22,375 nucleotides of DNA from Apostichopus californicus (Eukaryota; Echinodermata; Holothuroidea; Aspidochirotida; Stichopodidae). The stretch is from the NCBI GenBank assembly GCA_020650975.1, contig JAIPMN010002998.1:1-22375 (forward strand). Direction: 5' to 3'. The number at the start of each line of letters is the position of its first letter. Positions within the stretch are counted from its first letter, which is position 1. Shown here piece after piece: positions 1 through 9,800 of this stretch. The translations under genes and the position numbers were made by a program. The notes under the pieces are model-generated. The model was given only the letters and a program-made list of their open reading frames with translations. It was not told the DNA's origin and did no database searches.

Positions 1-325
1 ATCAAGGACCCTATAGGAGAGAGAAAAAAAACTGAAGACACAAACACTCAGACCCGATTACAAAGCTTAAAGTGCTTGTCCAAAGCATTCTTAAACCCAT
101 TGACACTACCTGCAAGTACAACTTTCTCAGGCAAACCATTCCACTCATTCACAACCCTATAAGAAAAAAAATTGAATGTTAATCCTACTTTGTGTTTTAC
201 TTCATCATTTCCATTGAAAGTTTAGAAGGCAACAAACGACATAAATTATGACGTGAGCTTACTAGCATGGAGTTGTCATCGAAAAAGTCTTGGTTAGTAA
301 AATCCAAATAAAATAAAACTGTTAG
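1..325 (-). mobile_element. 3' end of a decayed non-LTR retrotransposon (LINE) reverse transcriptase ORF
   Basis: Read on the minus strand, about 48-230 encodes a peptide containing FFSYRVVNEWNGLP, then KVVLAGSVNGFKNALDKHF, and a TGA stop at 48-50. This is the typical C-terminal tail of LINE reverse transcriptase ORFs (R-V-V-N-x-W-N-x-L-P, then S-V-N-x-F-K-x-x-L-D). Upstream of it, at about 230-325, another minus-strand frame reads DFTNQDFFDDNSML and RHNLCRLLPSK, so at least one frameshift near 215-230 has broken the ORF. The element continues past the left edge with its 3' UTR. The exact clade (CR1, L2 or Jockey-like) cannot be told from the tail alone. It is a dead fragment. Confidence 0.75.
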
Positions 326-399
326 CAAACTGCTTATCCACTAGAGAGCCTGTGTAGGAGAATGTGTAAAAGTAACTTACTTTTACACATTAATAAAAT

Positions 400-803
400 C
401 AGTGGCGTAGAAAGGTACTTTTGAGTGGGGGGCTGAAGACTGATGGCCGGCCTGGGGGAGGGGTCTAACGGGAGGGGGTGTCCCCCTCCCCTTTGGAAAT
501 TTTTTGCATTTCCAGGTGGCCTCAGATGCAATTTGGTGCAATATAGCACACTTCAACACCCACTCCATTTTGTAAATAATTTTGCATTTTCACCTGGCCT
601 TAGATGCAATTTGGTGTTCCAAATGAGATTTTTTTCTGCCAAAATGTTCTGAGAACCAAGGGCAGAAATGAAAAAGGGGTTTTCTGACTTGCGAAGCGGG
701 GGGGGGGCGGAATGATACTTCCGCCCCCCCCCATATTTTTCACTGGGGGGCTGGTGCCACCCCCCCCCCCCCAGCACCAGCACCCCCGGTTCCTACGCCC
801 TTA
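400..803. mobile_element. hAT-like non-autonomous MITE (404 bp) with 8-bp target duplication
   Basis: The left end starts CAGTGGCGTAG and the right end, reverse-complemented, starts TAAGGGCGTAG, so the terminal inverted repeats share GGCGTAG and part of the flank. An identical 8-bp duplication, AATAAAAT, lies at 392-399 and 804-811. Eight-base duplications are the hallmark of the hAT superfamily. The interior has G and C runs next to the ends and an imperfect direct repeat of about 37 bp (about 502-538 and 581-617, both containing GATGCAATTTGGTG). No transposase is encoded, and the short open frames here are chance. Confidence 0.75.
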
Positions 804-811
804 AATAAAAT

Positions 812-2415
812 CGAGTCCAGAAACTACTTCAGTATTTTGCATGAGTGTGATTATATTTTATCATAAAGTACAAAGTTGGTAAATTGAATACCACAGGCCT
901 TCTTATTTACCTGGATATTATTATCTCAATAACAAAATGTCGAGATACATTCTTCTGGGTCTACATAATTTAAGTTTATAATAAGTTACATGGATCTCGC
1001 ACGCAGTGGCCCCTGGATCAGTAGTTAGTGTTTTCCTAATAACACCGGTACCTGTAGATACTTCCTACATGCAATAACAAATCTACAACGCTTATCATAC
1101 CCGCATATACAAAGATTTCGGTGTTAACCATGACTGCTGACAGTTTGTGTGTGTATTGATGTCAATTGCTCAGACAAGTATGAAGTATATCTCTGCATGA
1201 AAGAAGCTGCGAGTACTGCATTTTGACGTGTTTTACTTCAATTTTGTTATTTTGCTCTCCTGGATCGAAGAGGTGATAGAGAAAGCTTAAAATACAGAGC
1301 TACAAAACATCTGCGGCGATCAAAGGTTAAATACCAGGCTACTTTGACTCACTAAATTGGACCAAACGTTAAGCCTACTGTAGTGTGGCCTGTAGGAAAA
1401 GGGTAGGACTTAGTACAATACTAGTATAGAAGTACTAGTATAGCCTAGTCTTGTGATATGAAATCGTATTGGCTTTGGACACCGTAAAACTTGTAAGAAC
1501 TAAGATATAACTTGTGACTGTACGGAGTCGGTCAGTTACTTTGACTTTGAGCCTATCCAAAAGTAGAGAAGTTCATGATGCCAATGTTGGGACTAGGCTA
1601 ACTTGGGTTTCCGGTACATTCAGGCTAGCCCAAGTCTGTTAGTCTTTCTCTCTTATTACTTTAGCTAGGCCCTAGGACTCCGGTCGGACTATCTATGCAT
1701 AAAGTTAGGGCCTAGCCCTATTCAAACCTAAGCATAGCCTAACGGGTAATGGCCTAACTTAAAGACTTGAGTGGGCAGAACACAAAAACAGGTTGACAAT
1801 AGTCTGGTCGCCTAGTTTGTTTAGGCCAAAACATTAGTATGGTAGAGAGGCTGCATGTGCTGGGCCAAATTGATCTTAAAGTCTCAATGTGTGTTTGCCA
1901 AATTTTAACTTTGACCTTGCCAGCTTACTGCCTTAAAAGCTCAGTGTTAATTAACACCGTTCTAGGCAATTTTCATATCAATATTGATTATTTTTATTGA
2001 GTTATCTGTCGTTAAACATTTTGAGCTGAATAAAATTCGCCAGATATATTAACGAGTCTGTGGATTCTACAAATTCAATCAAAATTTGCAAGCCCCGCCC
2101 AACAGATCATGTGCCAATCAAATCTCTCTGTTTTGTTTACGACCGTTAGGCAGCTTAGGCCTTCATATGACTACGGTAAATTGTTCGCCCCATAAGGGCA
2201 ACAGAAAATAAATTTCTTTCTTTCGATTGCAACAGCTTTTTTCAATTAAACTCGCCTGGTCAGAGTGCATTTAGACTAAGAAACATTGAATCTGCTTCGG
2301 AAGTTTGTTTTCCGAAATTCATCAGCAAGCACGTATTGAGACATTAAAAGTTTGCCATAACTCATGAGGAATATATTGTAACATATGGTTTGCACAGGCC
2401 TTGTTGACTTAAAGG
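812..2415. other. Intergenic DNA, no gene recognised
   Basis: There is no convincing coding potential on either strand. A short direct repeat (TACTAGTATA at 1419-1428 and 1433-1442) is present. From about 1480 to 2160 the words TAGGCC, GGCCTA, CTAGCC and CCTAGG recur many times, which suggests a degraded repeat or local word bias. The interval could hold the promoter and 5' untranslated exon of the downstream CROT gene (see 2093-2120), but nothing proves it. Confidence 0.5.
2093..2120 (+). promoter_or_regulatory. Possible proximal promoter: GC box followed by CCAAT box
   Basis: CCCCGCCC at 2093-2100 is followed 12 bases later by GCCAATCA at 2113-2120, a pairing common in TATA-less animal promoters. 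The first CROT coding exon begins at a splice acceptor, so an upstream untranslated exon must exist. A potential donor (ACG then GTAAAT) lies near 2174. This link is inference and the motifs are short enough to occur by chance. Confidence 0.2.
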
Positions 2416-2830
2416 CAAAGGTGTGGTTCAGCTGTTAGAGTTTCCACCTCACAATCCTTAGGTTTCAGGATCAAAATTCCACCAGGAGCGAGATTCTATT
2501 GACCTTTTAATACATCGCTTCAGTGGTGATGTGCGGAGTCTTACATGGATTTGGTATTTCTGGTTTGTGAACTTGGGAAAAGGAGTTTGTTTCGAAACAT
2601 CTTTGTTCGTCATGGCTGCACTGCAGTGATGTTGAAGGGGGACTTTGCCTACCTCAGTTTTTGAGAAAGTGGTCAGATGCTGGGTAAACACTCTCGTCCT
2701 TGGCTGGGATGGGGACGTTAAATGGTGGTCCCAATCACAGGAATGGGAGTGAATTCACATCCCTGCCTCATGATCCTCTGAACATGCACTTATCGAAAAG
2801 AGAAGGCTTGAAATAAGCCGGTGTTTATCC
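2416..2830 (+). mobile_element. Probable tRNA-derived SINE
   Basis: The head has a pol III A-box-like word (TGGTTCAGCTGTTAGAG, 2424-2440) and a B-box-like word (GGATCAAAATTCC, 2468-2480, forming a TCAAAAT T-loop), spaced as in a tRNA. The body at about 2692-2742 carries CTCGTCCTTGGCTGGG and GGGACGTTAAATGGTGGTCC, then a stretch with GAATTCACATCCCTGCC. From memory, this resembles the conserved central domain of animal SINEs such as the Meta-domain group, and I could not check it by alignment. The right boundary is approximate, and no clear tail or target duplication was found. Confidence 0.5.
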
Positions 2831-5800
2831 ACAATCTAACACGGATAGGGTCTCAGATAAGCTACTGTAAGGCTTCCTGATCCTTGGGTCTCTAAACTCA
2901 ACTTAATTTGCAGCAAGATTGAAAATATTCCTTCTTACATTACAAGTGAAACTTTTTCGAAGTGACGTACAACAGCTTGTCTTATTTTATTTTTTAAGAA
3001 GGAAAACAAACCAATTGTGCTGCCGTCACCACACATTGCTTATGTGCCGCTAGACAACCAGCTAACCATGTATATTTTATTCCTCACTTGAATTATGTGT
3101 TGATAAATGTCACTTAATAATACAAAGATATTACAAAACTAATCATTAAAGTAAATACAATATAACAGGGGTGCACTACAGGGGGGCCTGTGCCCCTCAA
3201 ATTGCCACAGGCACCAAATGATGGATCGAAATATAAAGTAATTAATAAAAAAAAAGGAAAAGGCATGGAGACAAGAGGAATTAAGAGGGAACTTTAATAT
3301 AATGGACAAATTTTGCATTTTAAAATGAAGTAAAACATTTACTAAAATGACTAAACAAATGCCATTTTGTGGCGAGCTTCACATGTACACATCATAGATG
3401 GGCAGCCATCGTCCTCACCCGAAAGCCCCCTGCATCATCAAATGCATTGGCTGTTAGTCCGAGTTATTATTGAAAATGCTATGATATACTAGTATATACA
3501 GTATATTAGTGGTCAAATGGTGGCCTATGTGGTCTGTTTAGTGTGCATCCAATGTCTTTTGAAGGGCTTTCAAGGGCATTGCTGGGGGAGTGCATTGCAC
3601 TTCCTTACTCCCTTTGGTGCCATTGGGTCATTCCAACCTGACGCCTTTCCATGAATATGCTGTCAGATGCTTTGTCTAAATCTGATTTTGTATTAGCTAT
3701 CTTGAATCAGCTAGACTTACAGTATTTGTCCTTGTCCAATGTAGAGAATGAAATAAATATCCAAACATTATTCTTTCCATAACTCTGGGAGTCTGGGAGT
3801 ATCGAAAAAGTAGGATAGTATTTTAACTTAGTGAAGGTCATCCAATTGAATACCAGAGACATCCTACCCTTTTATATGTAGACTGCAACAAAATAGGTAA
3901 AGGTACAGCACCATTATTTGCGAAGATAATGCTGCAGAAAATAACTTTAGCTGCTTCAAATTGATGCCAAAATATGTAAACTATAGATGTGCATGTTGTT
4001 AACACTTCAAAAAACTAGATGTGTACAGTACAAACTTGAGTATATTTATTTGACAATGAGTATCATTGCCTGTTCAAAGTCTGTTTGTGTCATAATAGGA
4101 CCCATTGTGCTACTTTAAGTTTGCAAAGTTATGTTTTCTTTCTTCTTAGTGTGTAACTTCCTAACCTTGAGGCTCTTCTAAGACATTCTAGTCTGATTTC
4201 AGTAAAGTCTGACTTTTTACAGTTTTCTCCATGAATTGGCATAATGTTCACTACTGTATGTACAATATTCCAGCTGTTGTGCATTAGGCAATTCATAGTC
4301 TCTTCTGCTACACAAGGTTCTGTGTTTGTTCAGTTCAAGATCCCATTTGTTTGCTGAGAAGTTCAAAGATCATTTGAGGTCAACAGAGGTCAAAGTTTGA
4401 AAACTTGTTGACATGGTAAACAATTTATATTAAGTTTAGGTGAACTTCATGTTTGAAAATGTAAAAAAATCATAAAAGTTTTGGATTAATGTTGCAATTG
4501 CAATTCATGTTACTTTGAATATGTGTCTGCAGGTGACCAAATTTAAAATATTACAAAACATTGAAGGTTGTCCAAGTTTTGAGGATTCCCTTGCCCTAAT
4601 AATCTTATTTCATTTTGTCATTTCTGTAAGATTACAGGAAGAGATAACCAAACGGTGCTTAAACTTGTTTCAAAGTTGATCAAACTATATTTACCAGTTC
4701 TGTAGGTGCAAAGGTTACATTGTGAAAATTGTTTTATTTACTGCTTCTGTGTGCAATCAGATATTAATGAGGATCAGAAGTTTGACTGTAATCTTTATGA
4801 CAAATGGTGCTTTTTTTTGGGGGGGTAGGTAAACTAGAGTTTAAATATAGTACGTACATACAGTACACTACTGTACCATATTGGTTTTGTTAATATAAAT
4901 TGAGCTATGACGGCAGTTTCCATTGTGACAGTGTTATTGTTTACATTTTGTGTTCATCAGGGTTTGAGTGAAACATGAAGAAATGACTTTTGAAAAGACT
5001 TTTGAATATAAATATACAGCCATATCTCAACTCTGTGGAAGTGATAGGCAATCATCCTTCTTTGTTAGCATTCAAATATTTGGGTAAGATTCATCAGTTT
5101 GCTTTGCTTGGGTCCTTTCAAAGCATAGTTTTCATCTGCTTCGGTAGCATAAAATAAATTACCAAAAATATTACCGCATTTCAAAACTCTTTTGCTGGTG
5201 ATATTTGCTGATTATTTTCACAGTGCTTTATATAGTTGTGTAGTAGAAGTTTGGAAATCTAGAATTGCCATTTTCAGTCTGGGCCTGTAAGTGTATTAAT
5301 GCTGTACGGTGTACGCAGAGTAATCGCCTTCATATTAATAACCTTCATATTAAAGCACACAGGTCGGTGTCAATTAAACCATATAGATGCATGCCTGTAT
5401 CATTTCATAATCATAATTTATTAAAAAGTTCTATCAAATTACAGCATTGAAATATTAGCCATGTATTGCTGTCACACACAACTAGTGCTGGCTAAGTATA
5501 AGGTAAGTTAAACTTTGGGTCATGGCCAACTAGAGGTTTAGCCTTATGGGTATGTACAAATTATATAACCATAGAATTTCTATGGGCTGCCTAGTGGTTT
5601 TAGTTTTGCAATTCCTAGTCTACAATACTAAAAGTTCATTAATCTTTGCTAGCCTACAATGCCAAATAAATGGTCACTGTTGCTAAGACTTCAGTAAGCT
5701 TGTTACTGCCATCCTGAAATCCTTTTGCCTCACTGAGACATTTGAGTTGAAATGTTTAATTTAAATTTATCGCTAAATAAGTCTGGGGGCAGAACCTCCA

Positions 5801-6742
5801 GGACGATACTTTTGAAAACTGTTAGCACTAGCAGCTGAATTAGTGTGTAATACTCATGAACTCTAAGGTAATTTATAACTTCTTTCGGGTCAGTAAATTT
5901 GTTAGCCTTGAATTAAGTTTTTAAGCAATTGAATTTACTGTTATAGTATGGTTATGGTAGTAATCTACCATTATTTCATACACTATAAAGTTTCAGTGTA
6001 AGCTGCACTGGTTACTGATTAATGCATCTCAAGCAATAACAGTGAGACAAACAAAGGATATTTTATAAAGGTTTGTAGGATTACTCTGTGACTAAGCATT
6101 GCAGTTCCTGGATGCATTATACACACACTACTGACACTAGAACAGTGTATATTGGAAACAAAGTATATAAATCTCAGTATGAATATAAACTGTTATGTGG
6201 TTGGATATTCAATCATTTTTTACCTGAAAGGGATGTCTGGATTTTTTCAATAAGTAATATTTAAACATGTTCAACTCTGCTATAGTTCTATAGTTGGTAT
6301 GTGATTTCTGCCAACATATAAAGCCATTTCTTCCACCTCTTGCCGAGTTGATAAAATTATAGTATAGGAAGAAATACTGCAGCAAAAAGTGTACTGGAGT
6401 CATAAATGTTTGGATGCAACAAATGTTTGCTTTTAAAACATATTATTGCAAATAATACAGTAGGCTACACTGAAATTCGTTGCATTATTAAACAGTAAAA
6501 TGTGTATTTATGTACCTTTTTGTTTGAGCTTTGGACATGGTAGGGTTGTTTGATTTTTCCAGACGTTTTCGGCTGAGACGATTGCAATGCACATAGGGAA
6601 CTTTTAGATGTGCTTTCATTCCTGTGAGGTACAGAAGGATATGTGGTACAAAGATGAGTGTTTTTAGTAACTTGGTTTGTGCTTGATCACATGTGAGCTT
6701 TATACTGCAGAGTACAATACCTTTAACTTATTTTATTCTCAG
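2831..6742 (+). other. Non-coding DNA, no gene recognised; may contain the 5' intron of CROT
   Basis: I see no open frame with protein-like composition and no RNA gene. Short G- or C-rich hairpins occur at about 3169-3211, and a CCCC/GGGG-flanked AT-rich sequence fills the rest. The segment ends in TTATTCTCAG, a good 3' splice site, so at least its right-hand part is likely the intron between an untranslated first exon and the first coding exon of CROT. The 5' exon was not identified. Confidence 0.45.
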
Positions 6743-6898
6743 GCTGTACGGCAGCGACTGCCACAATGACATCAAATGCTACCTATGGTGTAAAGTCAGG
6801 GCATCTCTTAAAGGAAAAGACATTCCAGTACGATGAAAACTTACCTTCTTTGCCCGTCCCTTCACTGGATTCCACTCTCCACAAATACCTTGATTCAG
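6743..6898 (+). CDS. CROT: CROT coding exon 1 (residues 1-44, Gly/Val codon split)
   Basis: The exon starts after acceptor TTATTCTCAG, so 6743-6765 is the end of the 5' UTR and the ATG is at 6766. The proposed start context is CACAATGA. The frame is open upstream of the ATG to the acceptor, so an N-terminally extended isoform from an earlier exon cannot be excluded. The exon encodes the FQYDENLPSLPVPSL segment shared with vertebrate CROT. It ends phase 1 before GTAAAT. Confidence 0.9.
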
Positions 6899-9800
6899 GT
6901 AAATAAGATCTTCCATGTGATTACATTTGTAAGGTGACGAAAACCCGAGCAGATTTGTGCATTCAATGGCTAGAAATGTGAGACGGATGGAAGGTGGCAT
7001 TTCAGGTGTGTAGCATGCTGAATAATTAAAGAGTAACGAAACACTTTCATTGAAGCAAACTTCTCCAATCATGGGTAGCATTTAGTAGTACTGCACTACA
7101 GGGTCAGTAATGTTGTAGGAATTATTGCTGGTAAGAATGAAGGAGAGGAGATAAGAGGGGAGAGGCAAGGGCTGAAAGTATTTAAACTGCTGGAATATTA
7201 TCAGGTTGATGGGAGTGCAATGGTATCGCAGAGACAGGTAATGTAACTAATTTCAGAGTATTCAAGTGAGTCAGTTTTAAAGGAAACTGATATTATCATA
7301 AATACCAACATGTCATTGACATCACAGTGTCTTTTAATTACTAACCATTTTAGACTGTTCCTTCTTTTAGTGAAGCCACTGGTAACAGATGAAGAATTTG
7401 CAGAGACGAAGAGAATTGTTGACGAATTTGGACGAGGCATTGGACAAAAACTTCACCAGAGACTTCTGGAAAAGTCAAAGAGAGAGAAAAACTGGGTGAG
7501 CAAAGAATTATGATTAGACAACAGTTTGTTGAGAATGTATTATGTACTGCATAGAAGAGATCATTCAGCCTACTGCTTTACTTTAGTTAAATTAGCATAA
7601 TAATGTCATAGAGATACTGAAGATGAGTCTTGGACAACCACAGATTGGACTAGGTCAAAGTTTACTAAAGATTAATGAAAGCCTGCTTTCACTTTTATTC
7701 TTGATTTGACATCCCCCTCCCCACGCCCCTTCTACTTCCTGGTACTTTCTAACTAAATACTAAATAGATCGATGTTTTGTAGCACTCACTTTTGTTTTCT
7801 GTTGTTCTTAAATTTCTCTCAGGTGGAGAAATGGTGGGAGGAGTATGCATACCTGCAATCTCGTGGACCACTGGCTGCAGTCGGTAATATGGTTGGTCCT
7901 CTGTTTGCCATCAAAGATATTTGGCCCCCCTGGCAAGGAATGCAACTTGAAAGGACATCAGTGTTTTTGTGGATTGCACTTGGTTACTTTCAAGATGCTA
8001 GAAGGTAATAGTTTTAAAACTTTGCTTTTTATGAAATAGAAGTAAAGGGGAATATTTTATTCTTCAAATCTGTGAACCAAAGAATAAGTTAATTATGATT
8101 CTTCCAGGTAAGCGGAAGAAAAATATGACTAATCTGAGCAGGATCTTTTATCTTAGGGAGGTCAACTTTGTCCCTGATTTGCGTAAGTTGAATGGTTCAA
8201 GTTTCTTAACCAAAATTGTTAACAACGAGAAGTTATATTAAAGTCTTTGCTTTCTGCCATTAATGAATCATATGTCAAGCTAAAGTTACATCATTTTATC
8301 AAATCATAAACTTTAAAGAACAAAGTTGGTTTTATACTTTAAGACAAATGATATTTGTTTATGTATCTTGTACCTCATGTAGCCCTTCTTTTCTTCTTTT
8401 CTTTTGGATTCATTTTCATCGTAGGCAGAAGTTACCGGTCATGAAGAGTTCTTCTGGGGATCAAGTGTTTGCTATGAATCAAATCAGGTCTCTCTTTTGT
8501 ACATCCAGGATACCGGGGGAATCCATCGACCAATTTGTGAGAAATTTTAAAACTGGTAAGCTCTTAAAAGATGTTCTACTGCAGTCTTCCCAGTAAAAGC
8601 AGTGAGACAAAATGAACCAGATTAACATGGAGTTTCTAGAGAGTATAAATCATTCTAGGAAGTATAAATCATTCTAGGGAGTATAAATCATTCTAGAGAG
8701 TATAAATCATTCTAGGGAGTATGAATCATTCTAGGGAATATAAATCATTCTAGTGAGAATAAATCTTTCTAGAGAGTACAAATCATTCAAGGAAGTATAA
8801 ATCATTCTAGGGAGTATGAATCATTCTAGGAAGTATAAATCATTCTAGGGAGTATAAATCATTCTAGGGAGTATAAATCATTCTAGGGAGTATGAATAAT
8901 AATAATAATAATAATAGTAACTGTTTTTTGTATAGCGCAGGTATCCAGAGCACAAGGCAATGTTCAAATGCGCTCCCAAATAAAGGGTCTAACTGTGATA
9001 TTTTTCAAAAAGGATAGTTTTTAGCTGTTTTTTGAGATCCGTCTTACTGGATGGAGAAATAGGTGCCTCTTGTTTGGCTATGAGATTGTTCCACAGTTGT
9101 GGGGCCATCACGGAGAAAGCATCCTAGGGAGTACAAATCATTCTAGGGAGTATAAATCATTCTAGGGAGTATGAATCATTCTAGGAAGTATAAATCATTC
9201 TAGTAAGAATAAATCATTCTAGTGAGTATAAATCATTCTAGTGAGTATAAATCATTCTAGGGAGTATAAATCATTCTAGGGAGTATAAATCATTCTAGGG
9301 AGTATAAATCATTCTAGGGAGAATAAATCATTCTAGGGAGTATAAATCATTCTAGGGAGTATAAATCATTCTAGGGAGTATAAATTATTCTAGGGAGAAT
9401 AAATCATTCTAGGGAGCATAAATCATTCTAGGGAGTATAAATCATTATTCTAGGGAGTACAAATCATTCTAGGGAGTGTAAATCATTCTAGGGAGTACAA
9501 ATCATTCTAGGGAGTATAAATCATTCTAGGGAGAATAAATCATTCTAGGGAGTATAAATCATTCTAGAGAGTATAAATCATTCTAGGGAGTATAAATCAT
9601 TCTAGGGAGAATAAATCATTCTAGGAAGTATAAATCATCATTCTAGGGAGTACAAATCATTTTCATTTTCCTGTAGAGGATGAAGGACCCTGTCCAGATT
9701 ACATCATTGTAATGTGTAACGGTCACATATTCAAAATGGACCAGCTCTTCGATGAAGATGGAGAGATGGTTGGGACACTGGAAATACTAAGGTAAACAAT

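Noticed and set aside
334..783. Overlapping short open frames on both strands
   Set aside because: They lie within the MITE, are rich in Pro/Gly from the C and G runs, and resemble no protein family.
2424..2480. Functional tRNA gene
   Set aside because: The A and B boxes are present, but the acceptor stem does not close and the T stem is weak; a SINE head fits better.
3169..3211. Transposon end or regulatory hairpin (CAGGGGTGCAC, then CCTGTG...CACAGG)
   Set aside because: The inverted repeats are only 6-9 bp and no partner end or target duplication was found.
6779..7081. Minus-strand 100-residue frame
   Set aside because: It overlaps CROT exon 1 and its intron and shows no recognisable motif.
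8634..9660. CRISPR array
   Set aside because: Units are contiguous, there are no spacers, and the host is a eukaryotic intron.
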